From the NCBI RefSeq assembly GCF_001730225.1, contig NZ_MIJE01000001.1:124001-188000 (forward strand): a DNA stretch of 64,000 bases. The letters are read 5' to 3'. The position numbers were made by a program, and so were the translations under genes. A model generated the notes under the pieces. That model saw only the letters and a list, made by a program, of their open reading frames with translations. It ran no database searches and was not told the DNA's origin. Positions 36,094-45,251 of this stretch are shown piece after piece; the first letter of the stretch is position 1, and each line of letters opens with the position of its first letter. This DNA comes from Desulfuribacillus alkaliarsenatis (GTDB lineage Bacteria; Bacillota; Bacilli; Desulfuribacillales; Desulfuribacillaceae).

Positions 36094-37281
36094 GTGAAAC
36101 AAGAATTAGTGAAAGAAACTGGTTATTATGGTGAATTTGGTGGGAGCTTTGTTCCAGAGGAACTACAAAAGGCATTGGATCATATTGAGGAAAATTTTTA
36201 TAAATTCAAAGATGATCCAGACTTCATTGAGGAACTTGATTATTATAATCGTGAGTATATTGGCAGACCAAATCCGTTATACCTAGCAGAGCGTTTGACT
36301 GAAAAGCTAGGTGGCGCAAAAATATATCTAAAAAGAGAAGAACTAAACCATACTGGCTCTCATAAAATCAACAACGTTCTAGGTCAGGTCTTACTGGCAA
36401 AAAGAATGGGTGCAAAAAGAGTTATAGCTGAAACAGGAGCGGGGCAGCATGGTGTAGCAACTGCAACGGCATGTGCTATGTTTGGTATGGAATGTGTAAT
36501 ATATATGGGTGAAGAAGATACAAGGCGTCAGGCATTAAACGTATTTCGCATGGAGTTATTAGGTGCAAAGGTTGTAGCAGCTACAGAAGGTAGCCGTACC
36601 TTAAAAGAAGCTGTAGACGCAGCCCTGAACGATCTTATGGAAAACTATAAAAACACCTATTATATGTTGGGTTCAGCGGTGGGGCCTCATCCATACCCAA
36701 TGATTGTTAGACACTTTCAAGCTGTGATTGGTCGAGAAGCTAGACAGCAGATTTTAGAAAAGGAAGGTAAGCTGCCAGATGTAATTATGGCCTGTGTTGG
36801 CGGAGGTAGTAATGCTATTGGTTTATTCCATCCTTTTGAAGCAGATAAAGATGTGAAAATTATCGGTGTTGAGCCTGGTGGAACAGGAATCGAAGCAGGT
36901 ATTCATGCGGCACCATTAGTGGCAGGCACCCCTGGGGTTATCCATGGCTTTAAATGCTATGTTGTTCAAAAAGAAGATGGCACATTAAAAGATACTCATT
37001 CTATAGCTGCAGGATTAGATTATCCTGGGGTAGGCCCTCAGCATAGTCACTTAAAAGCTAGTGGTCGTGCTGAATACGTGGCAATTACGGACAAAGAAGC
37101 TTTAGATGCTTTTCAACTGCTTTCTAAGCTTGAAGGAATTATCCCAGCCCTTGAGAGTTCTCACGCAGTTGCACATGCCATAAAGATTGCACCACAAATG
37201 TCGAAAGATCAGACAATTATAGTGAATCTTTCTGGTCGCGGAGATAAGGATGTCCAGCAGGTATTTGAAATGTTAAAGTAG
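36094..37281 (+). CDS. trpB: tryptophan synthase beta chain, solitary
   Basis: About 395 residues. Joins indole and serine to tryptophan. PLP lysine in [11 protein letters not shown], then [17 protein letters not shown], the catalytic-glutamate region [19 protein letters not shown] and [10 protein letters not shown]. Sequence type is the ordinary TrpB1 that normally pairs with TrpA. GAGGAG abuts an ATG at 36085, so the GTG at 36094 nine bases further is the better start. No trpA or other trp gene adjoins it, and it is followed by a terminator; it may be separated from the trp operon or serve to salvage indole. Confidence 0.92.
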   Translation: MKQELVKETGYYGEFGGSFVPEELQKALDHIEENFYKFKDDPDFIEELDYYNREYIGRPNPLYLAERLTEKLGGAKIYLKREELNHTGSHKINNVLGQVLLAKRMGAKRVIAETGAGQHGVATATACAMFGMECVIYMGEEDTRRQALNVFRMELLGAKVVAATEGSRTLKEAVDAALNDLMENYKNTYYMLGSAVGPHPYPMIVRHFQAVIGREARQQILEKEGKLPDVIMACVGGGSNAIGLFHPFEADKDVKIIGVEPGGTGIEAGIHAAPLVAGTPGVIHGFKCYVVQKEDGTLKDTHSIAAGLDYPGVGPQHSHLKASGRAEYVAITDKEALDAFQLLSKLEGIIPALESSHAVAHAIKIAPQMSKDQTIIVNLSGRGDKDVQQVFEMLK

Positions 37282-37310
37282 ACTAATTATTAAGCAATAA
37301 ATGATAATAC

Positions 37311-37356
37311 ACAGGTGTTGAAGAGTGTTTTAATGCTCTTCTTCACCTGTTTTTAG
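37311..37356 (+). terminator. terminator after trpB
   Basis: ACAGGTG..GAAGAG pairs with CTCTTC..CACCTGT around a short loop (one 2-base internal bulge on each side), followed by TTTTTAG. Confidence 0.85.
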
Positions 37357-37367
37357 TTTTAACATGT

Positions 37368-37393
37368 TAAAAAAGATGATATTTTTCCGATAA
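37368..37393 (+). promoter_or_regulatory. possible sigma-D (flagellar) promoter for the stator genes
   Basis: TAAA (37368-37371), 14 bases, TCCGATAA (37386-37393) resembles the sigma-D consensus TAAA-N15-GCCGATAA but is one base short in spacing. A flagellar promoter would suit the stator genes downstream. Confidence 0.4.
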
Positions 37394-37532
37394 ATATGTT
37401 ACACTTAGGTAGTTGTGTGCGTATAATCGTAAATTTAATTGTAATAATTTTAGGAGTTTTTTCACTTGTACAAGCATTGTATCTTAGTGTTTAATTAATA
37501 ATATGTTTCTTAGATAGATTAGGAGAGATCTG

Positions 37533-38366
37533 ATGGGGAAATTTGATGCGTTGACGGCTGGTGGAATATTTGTCGGCCTTACAGTATTAGCTGCAGCTAT
37601 GTTTATGGGGGCAGATTTTGCCTTTGAAGGTGTTACAGCATTTGTCAGTGCTACTTCTTTATTTATTGTTGTCGGAGGTTTAAGTAGTGCCCTTGCTGTT
37701 AACTACACCCTTACAGAGCTTAAAGGGCTTATCACCATAGCTAAACAGGCTTTTTATGAAAAAGATAGCGAGATTATTGGACTTATTCAAACATTTTCAA
37801 ACCTAGCTACAAAAGCCCGTCGAGAAGGATTATTAGCTTTAGAGCAAGAAGCTGAAGAGTTAGAAGATCCTTTTATTAAAAAAGGTATACTCTTAGCAGT
37901 TGATGGTATTGAACCAGAGCTTATTAAAGAAATAATGCAGGCTGAGGTCATTGCTGTTGAAGAGCGCCATCAAAGGGGAATTAATATCCTATCAAAAGCT
38001 GGAGAGCTAGCGCCAGCATTTGGTATGCTTGGAACAATAGTTGGGCTTGTACTCATGCTAAGAAATTTAGATGACCCAGATACAATTGGTCCGAAAATGG
38101 CGATTGCACTTATAACTACATTCTATGGTTCTTTACTAGCAAACCTTGTATTTATTCCGATGGCAGGCAAATTGACGAATAAAAGTGAGCGTGAAATATT
38201 TATTAGACAAATTGCAATTGAGGGCGTACTAGGTGTGCAGTCTGGGCAAAATCCAAAAATATTAGAAGAAAAATTAAAAGCATTCTTATCTACTAGTGAA
38301 CGTGAAATTTACGAGCAAGCACTTGAAGACGCAGCCAACGATAAAGGGGAAGATTTAGGTGCGTAG
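37533..38366 (+). CDS. motA: flagellar stator protein, MotA/MotP/PomA family
   Basis: 277 residues, four membrane helices with the large cytoplasmic loop between helices 2 and 3 (KKGILLAVDGIEPELIKEIMQAE). The later helices carry the conserved AGELAPAFGMLGTIVGLVLML and MAIALITTFYGSLLANL. With the next gene it forms the ion channel that drives the flagellum. AGGAGAG precedes the ATG. The loop and helix pattern resemble the sodium-type MotP/PomA more than E. coli MotA; that is a judgement by eye. No other flagellar genes are in the window. Confidence 0.9.
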   Translation: MGKFDALTAGGIFVGLTVLAAAMFMGADFAFEGVTAFVSATSLFIVVGGLSSALAVNYTLTELKGLITIAKQAFYEKDSEIIGLIQTFSNLATKARREGLLALEQEAEELEDPFIKKGILLAVDGIEPELIKEIMQAEVIAVEERHQRGINILSKAGELAPAFGMLGTIVGLVLMLRNLDDPDTIGPKMAIALITTFYGSLLANLVFIPMAGKLTNKSEREIFIRQIAIEGVLGVQSGQNPKILEEKLKAFLSTSEREIYEQALEDAANDKGEDLGA

Positions 38367-39144
38367 TAAAAGTAAAAAGCATAAGCCTGGTGCCCCGTTA
38401 TGGATGGTTACGTTCTCGGACTTAGTCACGTTAATATTGTGTTTCTTTATTCTGTTATTTGCGTTTTCAACAATAGACATAGTTAAGTTCAAGGCGATTT
38501 CTGACTCTTTCCGCAAGAAAAGTATAGTGGAAGGTGGAGTGAGTGTGGTATCACCAGACCCTCCGTTGCATGCGAATACTAATGTTCCAATTGATGAAGA
38601 TAATCGAAGTGTTGATGAAGACCAAAGTCAGCAAGAAGTGGCTCAGGTACAGGAAGAGCAGTTGGATGATTTATATGAAGCAGTACAGCAATATTTAGAG
38701 GATAATCGTTTAGAGACAGTAATTGCAGCCACCAGAGATGATCGAGGAGTGACCCTTGAAATTCGTGATCGCGTGCTATTTGATTCAGGTAGGGCTGAGA
38801 TTAAACCTGAAGGAATTCCATTCCTTGCTACAGTGGGTAGATTAATTCAAGGGATGCCAAACCCGATTGAGGTAGAAGGACATACCGATAATATACCAAT
38901 ATCGACTATACAATTTCCGTCGAACTGGGAATTGTCAACAGCCCGTGCAAGTCGTGTAATCCGTTATTTCATAGCAGAGCACGAAATGGACCCAGATAGG
39001 ATGACGGCTGTTGGATATGCTGAATATAGGCCGATTGCTCCTAATGAAACTGCTGATGGTCGTGCATTGAATAGAAGGGTACTAATAAATATAGGTAAGC
39101 TTTCTGAAGATGAATTAATGGCTAGGGCAATGGCCGCTGAATAA
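38359..39144 (+). CDS. motB: flagellar stator protein, MotB/MotS/PomB family
   Basis: 261 residues, GTG start, 8-base overlap with motA. Single membrane helix near residues 16-40 with the ion-binding aspartate in WMVTFSDLVTLILCFFILLF. The PGAPLWM start and the LILCFF helix resemble sodium-driven PomB/MotS. A charged linker is followed by the OmpA-like peptidoglycan-binding domain (FDSGRAEIKPEG, VEGHTDNIPI, NWELSTARA, RPIAPNET). Anchors the stator to the cell wall. Confidence 0.92.
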   Translation: MRSKSKKHKPGAPLWMVTFSDLVTLILCFFILLFAFSTIDIVKFKAISDSFRKKSIVEGGVSVVSPDPPLHANTNVPIDEDNRSVDEDQSQQEVAQVQEEQLDDLYEAVQQYLEDNRLETVIAATRDDRGVTLEIRDRVLFDSGRAEIKPEGIPFLATVGRLIQGMPNPIEVEGHTDNIPISTIQFPSNWELSTARASRVIRYFIAEHEMDPDRMTAVGYAEYRPIAPNETADGRALNRRVLINIGKLSEDELMARAMAAE

Positions 39145-39147
39145 CTT

Positions 39148-39184
39148 AACGCCCAAAGGACTATATAATCCTTTTGGGCGTTTT
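39148..39184. terminator. terminator between motB and acuC
   Basis: AACGCCCAAAGGA pairs with TCCTTTTGGGCGTT (one bulged base) followed by TTT. The genes converge here and can share it. Confidence 0.8.
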
Positions 39185-39185
39185 C

Positions 39186-40325
39186 CTATAGCTTGTGCAA
39201 TACTTTTTTTGCTGTTAATGTGTTTTTCTCGTCGATTTCTGCCTTCCTTGGCACGGGCTCATATAGCTTCTCGGGATCCTGCATGTGTGTAGGCAGGGTT
39301 ACGGGAGAGCTTGCCTGCCACTTATCTATCCAGGCATTTGGTAGTTCGCGGTGCATGATATCTTGATTGTTCATCTCTGCCCATAATAAGGTCCAGGCGC
39401 GCGGCACAACCCGCCATAGGTCATACCCGCCTCCGCCAATAGCAACCCATCTTCCTGAGCAGTATGTGTGTGCAAGTTGATGTACTAGCTTAGGAATTTC
39501 AGCGAATATATCTATGGTCGTATAAAGGTGTGTCAGTGGGTCGAGGTAGTGAGCGTCGCAGCCGTTTTGACTTATGATGATATCAGGCTTGAATGACTCA
39601 ACCACACTTGGCAGCACCTCGAACAATACTTCTTTAAATGAATCGTCCTCTGTGAACGGCTCTAAGGGAATATTGTATGAATAGCCAAAGCCTTCACCTG
39701 CACCTCGTTCGTGAATATGTCCAGTCCCAGGGAATAAATATTTGCCTGTTTCATGAAAGGATATTGTTAGGACTGTCGGATCATTATAAAAAATTGATTG
39801 CACGCCATCGCCATGATGAGCATCGGTATCAAGATAAAGTACCCGCGCTTTATACTTCTGCTGTAAGTACTTAATAGCAACAGCAGCATCGTTGTAAATG
39901 CAAAATCCTGAAGCCCTGCTTGCAAAAGAATGATGTAGCCCGCCGCCTAGGTTTAACGCATGTTTACATATTCCTTGCATAACAGACTCGGCTGCCTGAA
40001 CGGTTCCGCCTACGACCAGGGATGACACTTGGTGCATGTTTTCAAAGGTTGGAGTATCCTCAGTGCCAAGACCAAACCTTGAGGAGCTGTAATTAATATC
40101 CGTAGAGGCCATTTTCACTTCGTCAATATATTCTTGGCAATGAACTAATCCTAAAAGCGCATCACTTACCTCTGTTAGACTAACAATCTGCTCGGGTTTA
40201 AGTAAATTCATTTGCTCGATTAAATCTACAGTTAATTCTAAACGTAATGGATTAAAGGGGTGATCTTCTCCAAAACGATATTTATAAAACCTCGGATCAT
40301 GAAAAAATAAGCTCTTATTATTCAT
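39186..40325 (-). CDS. acuC: AcuC, histone-deacetylase-fold protein deacetylase
   Basis: 379 residues, arginase/deacetylase fold. Metal site and active site visible in LNLGGGLHHSFASRASGFCIYND, YLDTDAHHGDGVQ and the later SQNGCDAHYLDPL. Known AcuC removes acetyl groups from the active-site lysine of acetyl-CoA synthetase and reactivates it. The ATG overlaps the acuB stop by one base. Gene order acuA-acuB-acuC next to acsA is the B. subtilis arrangement. Confidence 0.93.
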   Translation of the reverse strand: MNNKSLFFHDPRFYKYRFGEDHPFNPLRLELTVDLIEQMNLLKPEQIVSLTEVSDALLGLVHCQEYIDEVKMASTDINYSSSRFGLGTEDTPTFENMHQVSSLVVGGTVQAAESVMQGICKHALNLGGGLHHSFASRASGFCIYNDAAVAIKYLQQKYKARVLYLDTDAHHGDGVQSIFYNDPTVLTISFHETGKYLFPGTGHIHERGAGEGFGYSYNIPLEPFTEDDSFKEVLFEVLPSVVESFKPDIIISQNGCDAHYLDPLTHLYTTIDIFAEIPKLVHQLAHTYCSGRWVAIGGGGYDLWRVVPRAWTLLWAEMNNQDIMHRELPNAWIDKWQASSPVTLPTHMQDPEKLYEPVPRKAEIDEKNTLTAKKVLHKL

Positions 40326-40972
40326 TACATTTCTCCGTAGGATAATCCTAAAGGTCCCTTAACTTTATAGCCAGCTTTCTCTATAGCCAAGCATACACGT
40401 CGAGGATCCATCGTTTGCACACGAAACACAAGTATTTTCTTGCCATGCTCAGAGCTAGGCTTCAGATAAATACTTGTAACGTTAACCTTAAGATCTTTAA
40501 ATATAACAGCTATGTCTGCTAACATACCAGGCTTATCATCGACAGTTACTTCAACATGAGAACTTGGTTGATTCACCCCCAATAATTCCACTAACGTATG
40601 TAAAACATCGGACTCCGTTACAATTCCCACAAGCTTGCCTTTATGGATTACAGGCAGGCAACCGATTCTGAATTCATATAAGACGCTGGCAGCGTCCTCG
40701 ACAAAATCTAATGGATGTGCAGTAATGACGTTTGTATTCATGATTTCTTTAATTGTAGTTTTTTGTAATAAATCATCCTGGTCTTCGTTTACAAGCTTGG
40801 ATGGACATACATCTCTCAAATCTGTATCTGTTACAATTCCAACAAGAACTTGGTTTTCAACAACTGGTAAATGCCGTATGCGTCTTTCTTTGGTAATGCG
40901 TAGTGCAGCTGCAAGGCTTTCTGAAGGCTCTACGGTAATAACCTTCTTTTTCATGATTTCTTCGATTAACAT
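40325..40972 (-). CDS. acuB: AcuB, CBS- and ACT-domain protein of the acetoin/acetate utilisation cluster
   Basis: 215 residues: two CBS domains (IMKKKVITVEPSESLAAALR; IMNTNVITAHPLDFVEDAA) and a C-terminal ACT domain (HVEVTVDDKPGMLADIAVIF). The CBS pair probably binds adenine nucleotides. Function in known species not established; lies between acuA and acuC. GGAGG is 7 bases before the ATG. Confidence 0.92.
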   Translation of the reverse strand: MLIEEIMKKKVITVEPSESLAAALRITKERRIRHLPVVENQVLVGIVTDTDLRDVCPSKLVNEDQDDLLQKTTIKEIMNTNVITAHPLDFVEDAASVLYEFRIGCLPVIHKGKLVGIVTESDVLHTLVELLGVNQPSSHVEVTVDDKPGMLADIAVIFKDLKVNVTSIYLKPSSEHGKKILVFRVQTMDPRRVCLAIEKAGYKVKGPLGLSYGEM

Positions 40973-41038
40973 AAGAGCAACCTCCGTTCAATCAATAATC
41001 TTAAATATTAATTAGTATATTAGTACATAAATAGTAAC

Positions 41039-41668
41039 TTAGTACATATGCCTGTTTTTGAAGCGTAAATTATCAAAGGCTTCTATAGATTCTAGGGGAA
41101 CCTCCTTGCCAATCCTAGCCATTAATAAATTTGCTGGATGGGAGCAGATTTCAGGATCGTCTGTGGCGAAATACTCCATGCCAACACTGCTCATAATGCT
41201 TTCCATAATCTTTCGGTAATCCCAGACTGAAAGACCCGTATTCTTTAAATCCCAATGCCAATAATATTCCGTTGATATAACAATAAACTGATCCATAACT
41301 GAGTCTTTAAAAGCTATTGCCATCATTTTTTTGGCTAGTCCATATTGCCGGTAGTCCTTGGCTACCTCGATAGCACCTAGCTCAAGTAAATCCTCCATAT
41401 TCCCTTCGGCCCAACGTTCGTATGGGTCTGGGTAATGGAAGGTAATATATCCAACCAATGTATCATTGTGAATAGCTCCTACAATACGGCCTTCAGGTAA
41501 TTCGGCGATTTCCACCAATGCTTCCTTTTGCTCTTCTGGAATTCGAAAAGCCACTAACTGTTCATGCATATTTAGGTGTCTAAGTTTTTCGGCTTCAATT
41601 GGACCACAAATCTCAATAGTTGAACCGTCCTCTAAGGTTATTTCCTCTGAAAAATAATTTTTTTCCAT
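41039..41668 (-). CDS. acuA: AcuA, protein acetyltransferase acting on acetyl-CoA synthetase
   Basis: 209 residues, GNAT fold: acetyl-CoA segment LGAIEVAKDYRQYGLAKKMMAIAF, with typical AcuA parts EYYWHWDLKNTGLSVWDYRKIM and FATDDPEICSHPANLLMARIG. Known AcuA acetylates and switches off AcsA. AGGAGG lies 7 bases upstream of the ATG. Divergent from acsA, with which it shares a 157-base control region. Confidence 0.93.
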   Translation of the reverse strand: MEKNYFSEEITLEDGSTIEICGPIEAEKLRHLNMHEQLVAFRIPEEQKEALVEIAELPEGRIVGAIHNDTLVGYITFHYPDPYERWAEGNMEDLLELGAIEVAKDYRQYGLAKKMMAIAFKDSVMDQFIVISTEYYWHWDLKNTGLSVWDYRKIMESIMSSVGMEYFATDDPEICSHPANLLMARIGKEVPLESIEAFDNLRFKNRHMY

Positions 41669-41706
41669 GATTTCCTCCTAAATCTGTACTATATCTACTA
41701 ATACTA

Positions 41707-41736
41707 TTGACAAACAAACTGCTAATGTTATATAAC
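41707..41736 (+). promoter_or_regulatory. promoter for acsA
   Basis: A perfect TTGACA (41707-41712) and TATAAC (41731-41736) with 18-base spacing, in the acuA-acsA divergent region. Confidence 0.6.
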
Positions 41737-41825
41737 AGATATAAGAAAACAATTATGATTATGTACTGTTATAGTATATTGTATCACATGAATAGGTTAA
41801 GGAAAAGAAAAGGGAGGCCTGAATT

Positions 41826-43556
41826 ATGTCAAAGGAAATTATTTATGCAGAGATTAAGGACTGTAACTTGCAGGATTACGAGAAGGCGTATCAAGAATTC
41901 AACTGGGAAGATGTTGAGAAGGAATTTAGCTGGTATGAGACCAATAAGGTCAATATCGTTTATGAAGCAATTGATAGGCATGTAGATCAAGGAAATGGAG
42001 ATCAAATTGCTTTAATATATTCTGATCCTAAACAGGAGGTAAAGCTGACCTTTGCTGATTTGAAGGCTAAAACCAACCAGTTCGCCAACGTCCTTCGTCA
42101 GAAGGGTATAGGTAAAGGTGACAGGGTATTTATATTTATGAACCGAAGCCCTGAGTTATATATTGCAATGCTAGGTGCCTTGAAAATAGGTGCAATTGTT
42201 GGGCCACTATTCGAAGCATTTATGGAGAATGCAGTAACTGATCGTATGCAGGATAGTGCTGCCGTAGCCATAATTACGACCAATGCCCTTATAGAGCGCG
42301 TAGCTTATAAAGATCTTAAAGACCTTAAGCATGTAATTGTTACTAATTTAGATAAAGAAAAGTATCAAAGTGACGATGAGACAAACTTCTACGATTTTAG
42401 CGAGGAGCTTAGCGGTGCCTCGGAGGATGCTGAAATTGAGTGGGTAGATCGTGAGGATGGCATGCTGTTGCACTACACATCTGGTTCAACAGGTAAGCCA
42501 AAAGGGGTTCTGCACGTTCACAATGCAATGATACAGCACTATCAGACAGGTAAATGGGTAATTGATTTTAAACCAGGTGATATATACTGGTGTACGGCAG
42601 ATCCAGGCTGGGTAACAGGCACAGCTTACGGAATTTTCTCACCATGGTTGCACGGTGTGACGAATATTGTACGTGGCGGACGCTTTAGTCCGGAGGATTG
42701 GTACTCGACGCTACAGAATTATAAAGTTACTATATGGTACAGTGCGCCAACGGCATTTCGTATGTTAATGGCTAAGGGTGCGGATAGTATTGACGATTTT
42801 GATTTAACATCAATCCGTCATATTATGAGTGTAGGTGAGCCGTTAAATCCAGAGGTTATTCGCTGGGGTATGAAAACCTTCAAGAAGCGTATCCATGATA
42901 CATGGTGGATGACAGAGACTGGTGGACAAATGATTGTTAACTTCCCTAGTATGGACATTAAACCTGGTTCCATGGGTAAGCCTTTCCCTGGTGTTGTAGC
43001 TTCTATTGTCGATGATCAGGGTAATGAATTAGGGCCAAACCAAATGGGTAACTTAGCAATCAATCGTGGCTGGCCATCAATGATGCGCAAAATATGGAAC
43101 AACGACGCTAAGTATAATGAATACTTCCAGTTTGAGCCATGGTATATTTCTGGGGATTCTGCGTATAAGGATGAAGATGGATACTTCTGGTTCCAAGGAC
43201 GTGTAGATGATGTAATCAATACATCGGGAGAGCGTGTAGGTCCATTTGAAGTAGAAAGCAAGCTAGTTGAGCATCCTGCTGTTGCTGAAGCTGGAGTAAT
43301 TGGTAAGCCAGATCCACTTCGTGGCGAGATTATTAAAGCGTTTATTTCCTTACGAGCTGGCTATGAGCCAAGTGATGAATTGAAGGAAGAAATTCGTCAG
43401 TTTGTAAAAACTGGTCTAGCGGCCCATGCAGCACCAAGGGAAATTGAATTTAAGGACGGACTACCAAAAACACGCAGTGGTAAAATAATGCGTCGTGTAT
43501 TAAAGGCATGGGAGTTAAATCTTCCAACTGGTGATTTATCTACCATGGAGAAATAG
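41826..43556 (+). CDS. acsA: acetyl-CoA synthetase AcsA
   Basis: 576 residues. AMP-forming activation of acetate. P-loop HYTSGSTGKPKGVLHVH near residue 220, ADPGWVTGTAYGIFSPW, DTWWMTETGGQMI, hinge and C-terminal domain ending PKTRSGKIMRRVLKAWE, where the lysine of SGKIMRR is the one modified by AcuA in known systems. AAGGGAGG precedes the ATG. Length fits the short AcsA type of Bacillus. Control by reversible acetylation through the divergent acu genes is expected. Confidence 0.94.
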   Translation: MSKEIIYAEIKDCNLQDYEKAYQEFNWEDVEKEFSWYETNKVNIVYEAIDRHVDQGNGDQIALIYSDPKQEVKLTFADLKAKTNQFANVLRQKGIGKGDRVFIFMNRSPELYIAMLGALKIGAIVGPLFEAFMENAVTDRMQDSAAVAIITTNALIERVAYKDLKDLKHVIVTNLDKEKYQSDDETNFYDFSEELSGASEDAEIEWVDREDGMLLHYTSGSTGKPKGVLHVHNAMIQHYQTGKWVIDFKPGDIYWCTADPGWVTGTAYGIFSPWLHGVTNIVRGGRFSPEDWYSTLQNYKVTIWYSAPTAFRMLMAKGADSIDDFDLTSIRHIMSVGEPLNPEVIRWGMKTFKKRIHDTWWMTETGGQMIVNFPSMDIKPGSMGKPFPGVVASIVDDQGNELGPNQMGNLAINRGWPSMMRKIWNNDAKYNEYFQFEPWYISGDSAYKDEDGYFWFQGRVDDVINTSGERVGPFEVESKLVEHPAVAEAGVIGKPDPLRGEIIKAFISLRAGYEPSDELKEEIRQFVKTGLAAHAAPREIEFKDGLPKTRSGKIMRRVLKAWELNLPTGDLSTMEK

Positions 43557-43654
43557 AATATAAGCAATCGTATTGTGGGACTATATATATGAATGTTTTA
43601 AAACATTCGCATCTTCTAATCGTATTTTACACTTAAATTAAGGGGGAAATACAA

Positions 43655-43837
43655 ATGGAAGACAACGTCCGCAGAATTATGATGGGAGTTGCTTTAGCAT
43701 CGACGGCTGTATTAGCTTTCTCTCGTGAGGCTAGACGGATGGTCGGCAAGATGGCTTTTAAAAGTGCTACCAGGGCAATGGACGCAGTAGATGAAACCAG
43801 AGATTTCTTAGGGAACGCAAGGGATCGCATTAGGTAG
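43655..43837 (+). CDS. small membrane-anchored protein, YtxH-like in appearance
   Basis: 60 residues. N-terminal hydrophobic stretch (MMGVALASTAVLAF) followed by a basic, helical tail (REARRMVGKMAFKSATRAMDAVDETRDFLGNARDRIR shown only in part here: REARRMVGKM). AAGGGGG lies before the ATG and a strong terminator follows. Short one-helix proteins of this design are common in Bacillota; function unknown. Confidence 0.7.
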   Translation: MEDNVRRIMMGVALASTAVLAFSREARRMVGKMAFKSATRAMDAVDETRDFLGNARDRIR

Positions 43838-43866
43838 CGGATGAAATTGTTTTTATCTGCAGGCAC

Positions 43867-43908
43867 AAAAAAAGCAGGCATTTCCAGTCGGAAATGCCTG
43901 CTTTTTTT
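43867..43908. terminator. perfect bidirectional terminator
   Basis: 19-bp perfect inverted repeat (core GCAGGCATTTCC / GGAAATGCCTGC, loop AGTC) with seven A on one side and seven T on the other. Shared by the small membrane protein gene and the convergent DUF1858 gene. Confidence 0.92.
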
Positions 43909-43921
43909 ATGTAGTGATAAA

Positions 43922-44122
43922 TTATTGTTTTACAGAAGCGTTTAGATCAGCGATTAGTTTATCTGCATCGATACCGTGTACTGCGGCACCTTGAGCAATG
44001 TTCTCATATCTAGCAGCGGAACAGCCAACACAACCTAAGCCGTGCTTCATAAATACCTCAATTGTTTCGGGATATTTTTGTACTACCTCAGAGATTGTCA
44101 TTTCAGCAACAATTGCAGCCAT
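43922..44122 (-). CDS. DUF1858 small redox-type protein
   Basis: 66 residues. Pattern MTISEVVQKYPETIEVFMKHGLGCVGC is diagnostic for DUF1858, found in anaerobes alone or fused to redox enzymes; the CVGC pair may bind a metal or form a disulfide. AGGAGG stands before the ATG at 44122. Function unproven. Confidence 0.9.
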   Translation of the reverse strand: MAAIVAEMTISEVVQKYPETIEVFMKHGLGCVGCSAARYENIAQGAAVHGIDADKLIADLNASVKQ

Positions 44123-44330
44123 TTTCGTACCTCCTATTTTTACAATTTCATAAGTATTCTACACTAATAACAGGTTAAAAACAAGCTTACATAGCACATT
44201 TGTACATGTAATAGATTCTTTTACCACTTATATTTTTTGATTAAGAATACTATGCTATACTTATAAAGTGAAGAATAATTAATGGAAATGCGCGATATAC
44301 AAGTATTTTAGATTAGGGGGTATTGTTAAA

Positions 44331-45080
44331 ATGAAAGCATTAGTTGTTTTAAATCCCAGCATGTCAAAGCGATTGATAGGACGGGCAGTGGCTAATATGT
44401 CAACGGTTCAAACGGCGTATAAAGAGGGTAGAATTATTATTGCTGGTGGTACTACAAACGCATATGTTGCGGAAGAGCTATTACAGGAATCCCTACATAA
44501 AGGCTACTACACAGCTGGTATAGTTTCTAAGGGTAAGCTTGACATAACAGATGAGCAAAAGCGCTTAAAGCCAATATCGTTAGTCGATGGTGAGAAGGTA
44601 GAACAGCCGTGGCCAGATGTTATGGCTGAGTTCACTAAAGGTGATTTATTTATTAAGGGTGCGAGTGCCTTAGATTTAGATGGTAATGTCGGAATTTTAG
44701 CTGCTGATCAAAGGGGAGGTACAATCGGCCTTGCTTACGGAACAGTAATTGCCCGTGGTGCAACCTTTATCTGTCCTGTCGGCTTAGAAAAGCTAGTGCC
44801 GAACGTAATAGATGCATCAATAGAAGTGGGTATAAACGAAGTTGATTTAGTGATGGGTACTCCAGTCGGATTAATACCACTATCGAATGCAATTGTTATA
44901 ACTGAGCTAGAAGCCTTTGAAATTCTATTTGATGTAATGGCAACCCATGTAGCGTCGGGAGGCGCTAATGGCTCTGAGGGTTCAGTTACAATTGTGCTTG
45001 AGGGAGAAGAGGAACAGGTTCGTGCAGCGTTTGCATATGTAGAAAGTATCCAAAACGAGTCGAATGTGGTGCTAGACTAA
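44331..45080 (+). CDS. conserved protein of unknown function
   Basis: 249 residues, soluble, no signal peptide. I cannot name the family. Visible features: an N-terminal MKALVVLNPSMSKRLIGRAV, glycine-rich loops (IIAGGTTNAYVAEELL, GDLFIKGASALDLDGNVGIL, DQRGGTIGLAYGTVIARGA) suggesting a nucleotide- or sugar-phosphate-binding alpha/beta fold, and a C-terminal ASGGANGSEGSVTIVLEG followed by a short helix. AGGGGG lies 10 bases before the ATG. Own promoter region upstream, terminator-like hairpins after it; neighbours (DUF1858 gene, MetH activation protein) give no clear hint. Confidence 0.8.
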   Translation: MKALVVLNPSMSKRLIGRAVANMSTVQTAYKEGRIIIAGGTTNAYVAEELLQESLHKGYYTAGIVSKGKLDITDEQKRLKPISLVDGEKVEQPWPDVMAEFTKGDLFIKGASALDLDGNVGILAADQRGGTIGLAYGTVIARGATFICPVGLEKLVPNVIDASIEVGINEVDLVMGTPVGLIPLSNAIVITELEAFEILFDVMATHVASGGANGSEGSVTIVLEGEEEQVRAAFAYVESIQNESNVVLD

Positions 45081-45168
45081 ATCTATTCTGACAAATTTAG
45101 TCGGATATATTGACATTTAAGTCATAGTAGTATAACATATTCTAAACTATATTGGAGTAAGTACTCTT

Positions 45169-45193
45169 AGCCTCTTTCTAAGGGGCTTTTTTT
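45169..45193 (+). terminator. terminator ahead of the methionine synthase genes
   Basis: AGCCTCTT / AAGGGGCT stem (one G-T pair), loop TCT, then seven T. It lies 60 bases before the next gene, so it may end the upstream gene or serve as an attenuator for the genes after it. Confidence 0.7.
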
Positions 45194-45251
45194 GCATATA
45201 CAAATAGCTCTGTTTGATTGTAAGATATTGCTTCTGAAATGAGGGCTTATT

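Noticed and set aside
41707-41985. Reading frame overlapping the acsA start
   Set aside because: It begins at the acsA promoter and runs in another frame into acsA, with a basic low-complexity product; a shadow of acsA.
45081-45251. Possible S-box or B12 riboswitch before the MetH genes
   Set aside because: Only simple hairpins and a terminator are seen; none of the SAM-I or cobalamin core words occur.
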